64,000 bases of DNA from Pseudomonas sp. UMAB-08 (GTDB lineage Bacteria > Pseudomonadota > Gammaproteobacteria > Pseudomonadales > Pseudomonadaceae): contig NZ_LT607414.1 of NCBI RefSeq assembly GCF_900095225.1, forward strand, positions 62,001-126,000. The letters are read 5' to 3'. The position numbers were made by a program, and so were the translations under genes. This document shows positions 8,359 to 17,093 of the stretch, one piece after another; positions within the stretch are counted from its first letter, which is position 1, and every line of letters starts with the position of its first letter. The notes under the pieces are model-generated. The model did not search any database. It was not told where the DNA came from and saw only the letters and a program-made list of their open reading frames with translations.

Positions 8359-11300
8359 TCAGTGTTCTTCTATATCCAGCAGCAGGTTTTCCAGCGCCTG
8401 GCGGTACTCACCCGGCGCCTCCCATAACCCACGCTGCTGAGCTTCCAGCATGCGTTCAGTGATATCGCGTAGCGCATCAGGGTTGTGCTGCTCAATGAAT
8501 GCACGGGTCGAAGGGTCCAACAAATAGGCATCGGCCAGCAATGCGTATTGGTGATCATCAATCAAATGCGTGGTGGCGTCGAAAGCAAACAGGAAGTCCA
8601 CCGTCGCGGCCATCTCGAACGCGCCTTTGTAACCATGGCGCTTGACCCCTTCAATCCACTTCGGGTTGGCCGCGCGCGCGCGTACGACCCGGTTCAACTC
8701 TTCTTTGAGGGTACGAATTTTCGGCAAGTCCGGCTGACTGTGATCGCCGTGGTAGCTCGCGGCTTGCTGCCCGCTGAGGCTTTCCACCGCCGCGAGCATG
8801 CCACCCTGAAACTGGTAATAGTCATTGGAGTCGAGCAGGTCATGCTCGCGATTGTCCTGGTTCTGTAGCACGGCTTGTACTTGGGACAATCGCTGAGCAA
8901 AACGCTCGCGCGCTGGCGTGCCTTCATCAGCGCCCCCATACGCGTAGCCGCCCCAGTTCAGGTAGACCTCGGCCAGATCTTCGCGACTTTGCCACAAGCG
9001 CCCGTCGATAGCGCCTTGCACGCCGGCACCATAAGCGCCCGGCTTGGCGCCGAAAATCCGCCAACCGGCTTGTCGTGCGGCATCGTCGGCACTCAAGCCG
9101 TTGCTCTCGAACGCCTGGCGCTCTTCGCGCACTTTGGCCGCCAGTGGATTGAGATCGTCCGGCTCATCAAGGGCGGCGACCGCTTGAACCGCAGCATCGA
9201 ACAGGCGAATCAGGTTGGCGAACGCATCGCGGAAAAATCCGGAGACGCGCAATGTCACGTCTACCCGAGGCCGGTCGAGCAGGCTCAGGGGCAAAATTTC
9301 AAAGTCGTCGACCCGCTGGCTGCCCGTGGCCCAGACCGGACGGACACCCATCAGGGCCATGGCCTGGGCAATATCGTCACCGCCGGTGCGCATGGTCGCG
9401 GTACCCCAGACGGACAGACCCAGCTGACGCAGGTGATCGCCGTGATCCTGCAAGTGCCGCTCCAGCAGCAGGTTCGCCGATTGAAAACCGATGCGCCACG
9501 CGGTCGTGGTTGGCAGATTACGCACGTCCACGGAAAAGAAATTACGCCCGGTAGGCAGTACATCCAGGCGCCCACGGCTGGGGGCACCGCTGGGCCCTGC
9601 CGGAACGAATCGACCGCTCAAAGCGTCCAGTAAACCCTGCATCTCCGCAGGACCGCAGGCATCCAGCCGTGGCGCAACAACTTCGCTTAAATTATCAAGA
9701 ATGAGTGCCAAGTCATTGTTTCCAGTCAATTCACTGACTGGCGTTAGCATTAACACCTGCTCGATCAGCCACGCTGCATACAACTCCAGCCGCTCACGCG
9801 TATCACCCGCCGTGCGCCAAGGTTCGGCGCTGATATCCAACAGTGACGCGGGGCGAGGCCCACTCCAAGGCTCTGACAGCACGCAGTCCAGAGGGTCGAA
9901 GTTCAGTTCGAAAGCTTTGCTCAGGGCGCGCAACAGACTCGATTGTGCGCCACGGCCATCGCCACGAGGAATCCGTAGCAACGCGAGCAAGGTGTCGATG
10001 CGCAGACGTCCACTGGGCGATTCGCCGAAAATATGCAGGCCATCGCGGATCTGCGATTCCTTCAGATCACACAGGTAGGTGTCCAGACGCGGCAACCAGA
10101 GGGCAGCATCCGCATCGGCGTTGAGCGCTTCGTCCAGTTGCAGTTCACGATCGATCCGGGTTTCACGCACCAACTTGAGGATGTCTCGTTGCAGTTCTCC
10201 AGCGCGACGCGGATCGAGCAACTGCGCTTCGTAATACTCATCGGCGAGCACTTCCAGATCACGCAGCGGACCGTAGGTTTCGGCCCGGGTCAGTGGCGGC
10301 ATCAAGTGATCGATGATCACTGCCTGGGTGCGGCGCTTGGCCTGGGCGCCCTCACCCGGGTCGTTGACGATGAATGGGTAGATGTTCGGCATCGCACCCA
10401 ATACTGCGTCCGGCCAGCAATTTTGCGACAGGCCGACACCTTTGCCCGGCAACCATTCAAGATTGCCGTGCTTACCCACATGCACCACAGCATGGGCGCC
10501 GTAGACTTTGCGCAACCAGAAGTAAAACGCCAGATAACCATGGGGCGGCACCAGGTCCGGGTCGTGATAGACCGCACTGGCGTCCACTTGATAACCCCGA
10601 GCGGGTTGAATGCCAATGAACGTCAGGCCAAAACGCAGCCCCGCAACCATCATCCTTCCGGAGCGAAACATTGGGTCGCCCTGCGGCGCGCCCCAGCGGG
10701 CGGTTACTGCCTCGCGATTGGCTACAGGCAAGTCATCGAACGCAGCCTGATATTCGTCCAGCCCCATGCTCTGCTGACACGGGCGCAGATCGATGCTGTC
10801 CAGGTCATTGGTGACACCGCCAAGCAACGCGTGGATCAAGGCGGTGCCGCTTTCAGGCAACGGCGCCAGCGGATAACCCTCGGCCTGCAACGCACGCAAA
10901 ATATTCAAGGCGGCGGCTGGGGTGTCCAAACCAACGCCATTACCGATCCGACCGTCGCGGGTGGGGTAATTGGCGAGGATCAACGCGACGCGCTTGTGTT
11001 GATTGGGCAGGCGCGCCAGGTCAATCCAGCGTCGCGCCAGCTCGGCAACAAAATCCATGCGCTCGGGCTGGGCGCGATAACACACCACGTCGGATTGGCT
11101 GCGCTCGCTGTGCCAGGCCAGATCCTTGAAACTGATCGGCCGGCTGATGATCCGCCCATCCAGCTCTGGCAACGCGATGTGCATCGCCAAGTCCCGTGGA
11201 CCCAGCCCTTGCTCGCTGGCGGACCACGCGGGTTCATTGTCCTGGGCGCAGATGGCCTGGATCACCGGAACATCGCGCCGAAACGGTCGCACATGGGGGG

Positions 11301-12123
11301 CTTCCGGGCTGGATTGAGCGAAGCCGGTGGTATTCAGGATGAGCGCGGCACCGACCTCGTCAAGCAGGTCTTCCACCACCGTCAGGCAGCCCGGTTCTTT
11401 CAGGCTGGCGACCGCGATGGGTAAAGGATTCAAACCCTGTGCCTGCAAACGGGCGCAGAACACGTCGACAAAGCCGGTGTTGGCCGCTTGCAGGTGGGAT
11501 CGATAGAACAACAACGCCACGACGGGCTGAGCAGCGTGCCAATCGGCCTGCCAGTCACTCAGCTCCGCATTGGCCTTGTGCGGATGGTAGATCGCGGTAC
11601 GTGGCAAAGCCTGAGGCTCTGCCCAAGGATAATCGCGGCCCAGCCAACAGTTTGCCAAACAACGATACAGCTCAAGCGCGTTGTGCATGCCGCCCTGGCG
11701 AAGGAAATGCCAGAGCCGCTCGCCTTCTTCGCCGGCAACAGTGCTCAAGCCGCTCAACTCCGGGTCCGGACGATCATCGCCCGGCACCAGAATAAGCTGC
11801 ACCCCCCGTCCGGCAAGCTCCACCAGACGCTCGACGCCGTAGCGCCAATACCCGATGCCGCCGTGCAGGGAAATCAGGATGACCTTGGCATGACGCAGCA
11901 CTTGATCGACGTACATGTCCACTGACGCGTGATTTTGCACTTGCATCGGGTTGGCCAGACGCAGACTGGGGTAATCCTCAGGCAACTGTTGCGCCGCCTC
12001 GGCGAGCAACGCCAAATGTGAATCGCCGCTGCAGAGAATCACCAGCTCGGCCGGGGTTTGCCCCAGATCAGCGATGCTGTCGTCAGGTACAAAGCCGCCA
12101 GGCTGGGTTCTCAGTAAATGCAT
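8359..12123 (-). CDS. cobN: CobN, large subunit of aerobic cobaltochelatase
   Basis: 1254 aa, the usual length for CobN. It has the recognisable CobN/magnesium-chelatase H core, for example YGAHAVVHVGKHGNLEWLPGKGVGLS in the middle and WGGYAYGG plus FLFAFDATTHLIDDHQY near the C-terminus. It binds the corrin ring and inserts Co2+ with ATP hydrolysis by the ChlI/ChlD partners encoded just downstream. It starts 3 nt after the cobW stop, so translation is coupled. The operon is led by a cobalamin riboswitch on this strand, so high B12 should switch it off. Confidence 0.95.
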   Translation of the reverse strand: MHLLRTQPGGFVPDDSIADLGQTPAELVILCSGDSHLALLAEAAQQLPEDYPSLRLANPMQVQNHASVDMYVDQVLRHAKVILISLHGGIGYWRYGVERLVELAGRGVQLILVPGDDRPDPELSGLSTVAGEEGERLWHFLRQGGMHNALELYRCLANCWLGRDYPWAEPQALPRTAIYHPHKANAELSDWQADWHAAQPVVALLFYRSHLQAANTGFVDVFCARLQAQGLNPLPIAVASLKEPGCLTVVEDLLDEVGAALILNTTGFAQSSPEAPHVRPFRRDVPVIQAICAQDNEPAWSASEQGLGPRDLAMHIALPELDGRIISRPISFKDLAWHSERSQSDVVCYRAQPERMDFVAELARRWIDLARLPNQHKRVALILANYPTRDGRIGNGVGLDTPAAALNILRALQAEGYPLAPLPESGTALIHALLGGVTNDLDSIDLRPCQQSMGLDEYQAAFDDLPVANREAVTARWGAPQGDPMFRSGRMMVAGLRFGLTFIGIQPARGYQVDASAVYHDPDLVPPHGYLAFYFWLRKVYGAHAVVHVGKHGNLEWLPGKGVGLSQNCWPDAVLGAMPNIYPFIVNDPGEGAQAKRRTQAVIIDHLMPPLTRAETYGPLRDLEVLADEYYEAQLLDPRRAGELQRDILKLVRETRIDRELQLDEALNADADAALWLPRLDTYLCDLKESQIRDGLHIFGESPSGRLRIDTLLALLRIPRGDGRGAQSSLLRALSKAFELNFDPLDCVLSEPWSGPRPASLLDISAEPWRTAGDTRERLELYAAWLIEQVLMLTPVSELTGNNDLALILDNLSEVVAPRLDACGPAEMQGLLDALSGRFVPAGPSGAPSRGRLDVLPTGRNFFSVDVRNLPTTTAWRIGFQSANLLLERHLQDHGDHLRQLGLSVWGTATMRTGGDDIAQAMALMGVRPVWATGSQRVDDFEILPLSLLDRPRVDVTLRVSGFFRDAFANLIRLFDAAVQAVAALDEPDDLNPLAAKVREERQAFESNGLSADDAARQAGWRIFGAKPGAYGAGVQGAIDGRLWQSREDLAEVYLNWGGYAYGGADEGTPARERFAQRLSQVQAVLQNQDNREHDLLDSNDYYQFQGGMLAAVESLSGQQAASYHGDHSQPDLPKIRTLKEELNRVVRARAANPKWIEGVKRHGYKGAFEMAATVDFLFAFDATTHLIDDHQYALLADAYLLDPSTRAFIEQHNPDALRDITERMLEAQQRGLWEAPGEYRQALENLLLDIEEH

Positions 12124-12126
12124 GGG

Positions 12127-13191
12127 TCAGCCGGCAACCGCTGCGTGCAGTTGGGCTTCGAGAACGCTGGCATCGAGTTCCTGACCAATCAATACCAGAT
12201 GGGTCGCGCGTTCTTCCTCGGCACGCCAGGCACGGTCGAAATGCTTGTCAAACCGCGTCCCGACGCCTTGAATCAGCAAGCGCATCGGCTTGCCCGGAAT
12301 CGCTGCGAAACCCTTGACCCGCAAAATGCCGTGCTGCACCACCAGTTGCGTCAAGGCGTCCAGCAACAGGCTTTCGTCGGCCTGTGGCAATTTGATCGAG
12401 ATAGAATCGAAAGCATCATGATCATGGTCGTCATGGTCATCGCCTTCGTGATGGTCATGGTGGGTGCGGCGACTATCGATATGCACCTCCGACTCAGCGC
12501 CCAGCCCCAGCAACACGCTGATGGGCAGACGACCGCTGCTGGCTTCGATCACTTTGACCGCAGGTGGCAGTTCTTCGGAGACTTCAGTGCGGACGGTCGC
12601 CAGGCCTGCCGCATCGAGCATGTCGGCTTTATTGAGGATAACCAGATCCGCGCTCGCGAGTTGATCGGCGAACAATTCGTGCAGTGGCGACTCATGGTCA
12701 AGGTTCGGGTCGAGTTTGCGCTGTGCGTCGACTTGATCCGGGAATGCAGCGAACGTGCCTGCCAACACTGCAGGGCTGTCGACCACGGTAATCACCGCAT
12801 CGACCGTGCAGGCGTTACGAATTTCTGGCCACTGAAACGCTTGGACCAAGGGTTTTGGCAGCGCCAGGCCAGAGGTTTCAATCAGGATGTGATCCAGGTC
12901 GCCGCGACGGGCAACCAATTCGCGCATGACCGGGAAGAACTCTTCCTGAACCGTGCAGCACAGGCAACCGTTGGCCAACTCATACACACGACCGTTGGCT
13001 TCTTCTTCGGTGCAGCCAATGGTGCATTGCTTGAGGATGTCGCCATCGATGCCCAGTTCGCCGAATTCGTTGACGATCACCGCGATGCGCCGACCTTCGG
13101 CGTTGTCGAGAATGTGCCGCAGCAACGTGGTTTTACCCGACCCGAGGAAACCGGTAACGATAGTGACGGGAAGTTTGGCCAGTGATTTCAT
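12127..13191 (-). CDS. cobW: CobW, GTP-dependent metallochaperone for cobalt
   Basis: 354 aa from the ATG at 13191. It has a P-loop GFLGSGKT (14-21), the metal motif CLCC (76-79, CXCC type), the G-domain motif NKAD (187-190) and a C-terminal CobW domain. Residues 244-259 form a very His/Asp-rich stretch (8 His in 16) that could bind metal. Family members (COG0523) hand metal to target enzymes; the position directly before cobN suggests Co2+ delivery to cobaltochelatase. It is the first gene after the minus-strand riboswitch. In-frame upstream codons to 13245 are possible but have no better ribosome site. Confidence 0.93.
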   Translation of the reverse strand: MKSLAKLPVTIVTGFLGSGKTTLLRHILDNAEGRRIAVIVNEFGELGIDGDILKQCTIGCTEEEANGRVYELANGCLCCTVQEEFFPVMRELVARRGDLDHILIETSGLALPKPLVQAFQWPEIRNACTVDAVITVVDSPAVLAGTFAAFPDQVDAQRKLDPNLDHESPLHELFADQLASADLVILNKADMLDAAGLATVRTEVSEELPPAVKVIEASSGRLPISVLLGLGAESEVHIDSRRTHHDHHEGDDHDDHDHDAFDSISIKLPQADESLLLDALTQLVVQHGILRVKGFAAIPGKPMRLLIQGVGTRFDKHFDRAWRAEEERATHLVLIGQELDASVLEAQLHAAVAG

Positions 13192-13299
13192 CGGATGCCC
13201 TTTGGCAAAGCGGCGGGCAAACAGGACGATAACCACGTAGCACATGCACGCAGATCAATTCGCCACCGGATCACCCCGCCCGGTTGTAGTGAGAATCTT

Positions 13300-13492
13300 G
13301 TTTCGAGGCAGGTCTCCTGGCTGACGGTGGCGTGTTGGCGGCCTATAAAAAAGCGTCCAGTACGCGTTCATTGCGCCTTCCCGCACGCGTGCAGTGGCAG
13401 TGCAATGAACATGACCGTTTACAGTTGCGGGGGCAGCCGCGGCTTGAACCGCGTTCCCTTTTAGCTCCGTGCAATACCGGAGCACCTCGAAC
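13300..13492 (-). ncRNA. Cobalamin riboswitch controlling cobW-cobN-chlI/D
   Basis: Read on the minus strand: a GGTGCTCCG-type start (near 13487), the universal core CTGCCCCCGCAACTGTAA (13436 to 13419), and the B12 box AGCCAGGAGACCTGCC (13322 to 13307). A 3' tail leads to cobW, whose start codon is 109 nt away. This is the standard AdoCbl riboswitch architecture in the usual order. It should reduce expression of the chelatase operon when adenosylcobalamin is plentiful. Confidence 0.93.
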
Positions 13493-13587
13493 GAGCAAGG
13501 CTACGCAGTGGCTGCGGGCAGGTCAATCACCGGCTAAGCCGCAGATGCTCTGGATTGACTCCTGTGCGTGCTCATGTTTTCCTACGG

Positions 13588-13790
13588 CCTTGTTTCGGGT
13601 GCCCTTCACAGGGTGAAACGGGAAACCGGTGCGCTTCATGCCAATAGGCATAAGCAAGTCCGGCGCTGCCCCCGCAACGGTAAGCGAGTGAAGAGTCAGA
13701 TCCACTGTGCCAGCAGTCCGGCATGGGAAGGTGATTCTTGATGGTCAGTCTGCACAGACCCCTCGCAAGCCCGGAGACCGGCCCGACAAA
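13588..13790 (+). ncRNA. Cobalamin riboswitch controlling cbtB-cbtA-cobE-cobM
   Basis: Read on the plus strand: a GGTGCCC paired start (about 13598), AACGGGAAACCGGTG (13617-13631), the core GCTGCCCCCGCAACGGTAAG (13665-13684), GGCATGGGAAGGTG (13720-13733) and a B12 box variant AGCCCGGAGACCGGCC (13768-13783). The core has one change (GG for TG) and the B12 box differs at a few positions, with compensating G/C changes. It lies upstream of cbtB and is divergent from the cobW riboswitch, about 100 nt apart. Confidence 0.92.
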
Positions 13791-13895
13791 TGACCTAACA
13801 AACCCGCGGTGGGCGGGCGCTGTTGAACCTCTACTGACGCCTGTCAGTGGGGTTTCCATGCGCTTGCCTACTTGCCGACACTTGAGGGAAGCGCC

Positions 13896-14081
13896 ATGTC
13901 GATCAGCACTATCAGCCACTCAGCTACAACCACCTCCACTCAGACCCGACGCCTGACGGCTGCCGTCAGCGCCCTCCTGCTGGGTGCATTTCTGGTCTAC
14001 TTCGCCGGTTTCTCGCATATCAATGCCGTCCACAACGCGGCGCACGACACCCGCCACAGCTCTGCCTTCCCTTGCCATTGA
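13896..14081 (+). CDS. cbtB: CbtB, small subunit of a predicted cobalt transporter
   Basis: 61 aa. One membrane helix (about 21-40, AAVSALLLGAFLVYFAGF) is followed by a His-rich tail (HxxxHDxRH) that is the signature of CbtB. A GAGGGAA ribosome site precedes the ATG at 13896; a longer version from 13872 lacks one. CbtB always partners CbtA, which follows after 11 nt. The gene is the first one behind the plus-strand cobalamin riboswitch, as is usual for cbtAB. Confidence 0.9.
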   Translation: MSISTISHSATTTSTQTRRLTAAVSALLLGAFLVYFAGFSHINAVHNAAHDTRHSSAFPCH

Positions 14082-14092
14082 GACCTGCCGCC

Positions 14093-14806
14093 ATGTTCAA
14101 GCGTATCGCTCAAACGGCCGGGTTCACGGGTCTGTTCGCCGCACTGTTGTTGACGCTGCTGCAAAGCTTCTGGGTTGCGCCGCTGATTCTGCAAGCGGAG
14201 ACCTATGAAAAGGCGCCGACAGAACACGTCCATGAGCATGCTGAAGGCGCTGGGCACGTTCACGACGCCGAGGCATGGGAACCTCAAGACGGCTGGCAGC
14301 GTGTCGTGTCCACCACCGGGGGCAATCTGGTGGTCGCAGTCGGTTTTGCATTGATGCTCGCGGGGCTTTACACCCTGCGTGCGCCGGGCCGTACGTCTCA
14401 GGGGATACTGTGGGGGCTGGCCGGTTTTGCCGTGTTCGTTCTCGCTCCGACCCTGGGCCTGCCACCTGAGCTGCCGGGGACTGCGGCGGCTGATCTGGTT
14501 CAGCGACAAATCTGGTGGGCGAGCACGGCAGCTTCTACCGCCGTCGCCTTGGCGCTGATCGTGTTCAGCAAGCATTGGTTGCTGAAGGTGCTGGGGATAG
14601 CGATCCTGCTGGTGCCACACGTGATTGGCGCACCACAACCGGACGTGCATGAGAGCCTCGCCCCTGAAGCGCTGGAAGCTCAGTTCAAGATCGCCTCGCT
14701 GTTGACCAATGCGCTGTTCTGGATCGCCTTGGGCCTGATCAGCGCATGGCTGTTCCGCCGCAATAATCATGAATTGAACGCCCAGCACGTCAATCACCGC
14801 GCATGA
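14093..14806 (+). CDS. cbtA: CbtA, membrane subunit of a predicted cobalt transporter
   Basis: 237 aa from the ATG at 14093. About five membrane segments, with a His/Glu-rich loop after the first helix (EHVHEHAEGAGHVHD, about 43-57) that could capture Co2+. The family (CbtA) is known from B12-regulated operons and is predicted to import cobalt. Its stop overlaps the start of cobE (ATGA). Confidence 0.9.
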   Translation: MFKRIAQTAGFTGLFAALLLTLLQSFWVAPLILQAETYEKAPTEHVHEHAEGAGHVHDAEAWEPQDGWQRVVSTTGGNLVVAVGFALMLAGLYTLRAPGRTSQGILWGLAGFAVFVLAPTLGLPPELPGTAAADLVQRQIWWASTAASTAVALALIVFSKHWLLKVLGIAILLVPHVIGAPQPDVHESLAPEALEAQFKIASLLTNALFWIALGLISAWLFRRNNHELNAQHVNHRA

Positions 14807-15228
14807 CCCGACAGCACTCGGTGCCGACCCTGGTGGTCGGCCTCGGCTGCCAGCGCGGTTGCCCTGCAAGCCTGCTACTCGAATTGATTGAACAGGCTTT
14901 GCAGAATCATAGGCTGAAAGTTGAAGCCATCACTGCCCTCGCCTCCATTGACCTGAAACGTTCTGAGCCGGGTTTGTTGGCGCTGGCAGAGCATCTGGGT
15001 CTGCCACTGGTGTTTTTCAGTGCAGCAGAGTTGAGCGGTTTCGACGCGCAGCTCAGTCATCGTTCTGCCATCGCGTTCGCCCATACAGGTTGCTACGGCG
15101 TAGCCGAAAGCAGTGCGTTGGCGCTGTTACAGCGCCTTGGTGGGCGTCATGGCGAATTACTGATCACCCGGCAGAAAAACCAGCACGCGACATTTGCCTT
15201 GGCCGGCGACGTACCCGATCGTCGATAA
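14803..15228 (+). CDS. cobE: CobE / CbiG C-terminal-domain protein of cobalamin synthesis
   Basis: 141 aa, matching the short CobE form that equals the C-terminal domain of CbiG. Visible family features are the start VVGLGCQRGCP, an internal AIDLKRSEPGLLALAEH-like stretch and GCYGVAESSAL. CobE/CbiG proteins act around precorrin-5 ring contraction and C2-unit removal; the exact role of stand-alone CobE is less clear. It is translationally coupled to cbtA by ATGA, and cobM follows after 53 nt. Confidence 0.82.
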   Translation: MTRQHSVPTLVVGLGCQRGCPASLLLELIEQALQNHRLKVEAITALASIDLKRSEPGLLALAEHLGLPLVFFSAAELSGFDAQLSHRSAIAFAHTGCYGVAESSALALLQRLGGRHGELLITRQKNQHATFALAGDVPDRR

Positions 15229-15281
15229 TCTGCCTGTTTTCACACCCACTCAAAAGCCTAAGGCTGGATTCTGGAGCACCC

Positions 15282-16028
15282 ATGACCGTTTTTTTTATCG
15301 GCGCAGGCCCCGGCGACCCGGAACTGATCACGGTCAAAGGCCAGCGTCTGATCCGCAGTTGCCCGGTGATCATCTACGCCGGCTCACTGGTGCCGACCGC
15401 TGTCCTTGAAGGGCATCAGGCGGTACAGGTGATCAATAGTGCCGAGTTGCACCTGGAACAGATCATTGCCGCGATGAAATCCGCTCATGAACAAGGCTTA
15501 GATGTCGCTCGGGTGCACTCTGGTGATCCCAGTCTGTACGGCGCGATTGGCGAGCAGATTCGTTACCTGCGCGAACTGGATATCCCCTTCGAAATCATCC
15601 CCGGCGTTACCGCCACTGCTGCCTGCGCCGCATTGCTGGGCACCGAACTGACGCTGCCGGATATTTCCCAGAGCGTGATCCTGACCCGCTACGCCGATAA
15701 AACCTCCATGCCTGCGGGCGAGGAACTGGCCAGCCTGGCGCAGCATCGGGCGACCATGGCGATTCATCTGGGGGTCAAGAACCTGGCAAAAATTGTCGCC
15801 GAACTGACCCCTCACTACGGTGCTGACTGCCCGATTGCGGTGGTCCATCGCGCCAGTTGGCCGGATCAGGATTGGGTACTGGGCACCCTGGCCGACATCC
15901 AGGAGAAAGTTCACGCCAAAGGGTTTCGCCGCACGGCATTGATTCTGGTAGGCAGGGTATTGGCCAATGACCAGTTCGCCGAATCGTCGCTCTATCGGGC
16001 CGGACATGCGCATCTATACCGGCCCTGA
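15282..16028 (+). CDS. cobM: CobM, precorrin-4 C11-methyltransferase
   Basis: 248 aa, the normal length. It has the SAM-dependent tetrapyrrole methylase signature: GAGPGDPELITVKG at the N-terminus, VARVHSGDPSLYGAI in the middle and EIIPGVTATAACAA. It methylates C-11 of precorrin-4 to give precorrin-5 in the aerobic B12 route. The ATG at 15282 is preceded by TGGAG. It ends the coupled riboswitch-controlled run; the small DUF1272 gene follows after 77 nt. Confidence 0.94.
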   Translation: MTVFFIGAGPGDPELITVKGQRLIRSCPVIIYAGSLVPTAVLEGHQAVQVINSAELHLEQIIAAMKSAHEQGLDVARVHSGDPSLYGAIGEQIRYLRELDIPFEIIPGVTATAACAALLGTELTLPDISQSVILTRYADKTSMPAGEELASLAQHRATMAIHLGVKNLAKIVAELTPHYGADCPIAVVHRASWPDQDWVLGTLADIQEKVHAKGFRRTALILVGRVLANDQFAESSLYRAGHAHLYRP

Positions 16029-16105
16029 TTGCCAAGAGCCCGTAGTGTTTGGCATTGTTGCCGAAGCTTTCCTTTCCCCAAACACCTGCGAACGAGGTCA
16101 CTCCT

Positions 16106-16354
16106 ATGCTTGAACTTCGCCCGAGCTGTGAATGCTGCGACCGCGACCTGCCTGGCGACAGTCTGGACGCGTTGATTTGCTCGTTTGAATGCACCTTCTG
16201 CAGCGATTGCGCGCACGACCGTCTGGGCGGTCGCTGCCCCAATTGCTCCGGGCAACTTCTGCCACGTCCGGCACGCACCGGGGCTGCACTGCTCAAGAGT
16301 CCGGCTTCAAGCCAGCGCGTGTTCAATCCTGCCGGTTGCGCCAAGGCCGGCTAA
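16106..16354 (+). CDS. DUF1272 small zinc-ribbon protein
   Basis: 82 aa. It starts MLELRPSCECCDRDLP and has paired cysteines (CECC, CSFECTFCSDC, CPNC), all typical of DUF1272, a short probable zinc-binding domain of unknown function. The ATG at 16106 matches the family start. It is followed by a strong terminator and may be the last gene of the cobalamin unit, though nothing links the family to B12. Confidence 0.82.
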   Translation: MLELRPSCECCDRDLPGDSLDALICSFECTFCSDCAHDRLGGRCPNCSGQLLPRPARTGAALLKSPASSQRVFNPAGCAKAG

Positions 16355-16374
16355 CCCAGGCACCGGCAGCACGC

Positions 16375-16410
16375 AAAAAAAATGCCTCGAACCCGTCGAG
16401 GCATTTTTTT
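16375..16410. terminator. Bidirectional intrinsic terminator
   Basis: ATGCCTCGA (16382-16390) pairs perfectly with TCGAGGCAT (16396-16404) around ACCCG. It is flanked by a run of A on the left and seven T on the right. It sits between the convergent DUF1272 gene and nfuA. Confidence 0.92.
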
Positions 16411-16441
16411 GCAGCTGTTTTATCGCGTAGAGACGCCCGAC

Positions 16442-17035
16442 TTAGTAGTAGGCGTTTTCTTTTTGCGTGTGGTCAGTAACGTCCCGCACACCGTTAAGCT
16501 CAGGAATACGCTCAAGCAGAGTGCGCTCGATTCCTTCTCTCAAGGTCACGTCAGCCTGGCCGCAGCCTTGGCAACCGCCACCGAACTTCAGCACGGCGAT
16601 ATTTTCGTCGTTCTCTTCAATCACATCAATCAGCGAAACCTGGCCGCCATGGCTGGCCAGACCCGGATTGATCTCGGTTTGCAGGTAATAATTGATGCGT
16701 TCGTTGATCGGGCTGTCGGCATTGACCATCGGCACTTTGGCGTTTGGCGCCTTGATGGTCAGCTGGCCGCCCATTCGGTCGGTGGCATAATCGACAACCG
16801 CATCATCCAGAAACGCTTCGCTGAAGGAGTCGATCCAGGCAGTGAAGCTTTTCAGGCCAATGGCCTTGTCTTCTGGTTTCTCTTCGCCCGGCTTGCAATA
16901 AGCAATGCAGGTCTCAGCGTATTGGGTGCCAGGCTGGGTAATAAACACGCGGATGCCGATGCCCTGAGTGTTCTGCTTTTCAAGCAAATCGGCCAGATAG
17001 TCGTGGGCGGCATCGGTAATAGTAATAGCGGTCAT
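16442..17035 (-). CDS. nfuA: NfuA, Fe-S cluster carrier protein
   Basis: 197 aa from the ATG at 17035. An N-terminal degenerate A-type (HesB-like) domain (about 1-95) is joined to a C-terminal Nfu domain with the cluster-binding CQGC (in [11 protein letters not shown], near 155-160). NfuA receives 4Fe-4S clusters and delivers them to apo-enzymes, mainly under oxidative stress or iron limitation. An upstream in-frame extension to 17218 runs into the next gene and is not used. Confidence 0.93.
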   Translation of the reverse strand: MTAITITDAAHDYLADLLEKQNTQGIGIRVFITQPGTQYAETCIAYCKPGEEKPEDKAIGLKSFTAWIDSFSEAFLDDAVVDYATDRMGGQLTIKAPNAKVPMVNADSPINERINYYLQTEINPGLASHGGQVSLIDVIEENDENIAVLKFGGGCQGCGQADVTLREGIERTLLERIPELNGVRDVTDHTQKENAYY

Positions 17036-17093
17036 GAAAATTCCTCGCAGACGTGGGCGCAGTTTACGCCAATCATTCGCGCCGCACAAAGTC

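Noticed and set aside
10033-11424. 463-codon plus-strand frame opposite cobN
   Set aside because: Composition and lack of domains show an antisense shadow of cobN, which is full length and intact.
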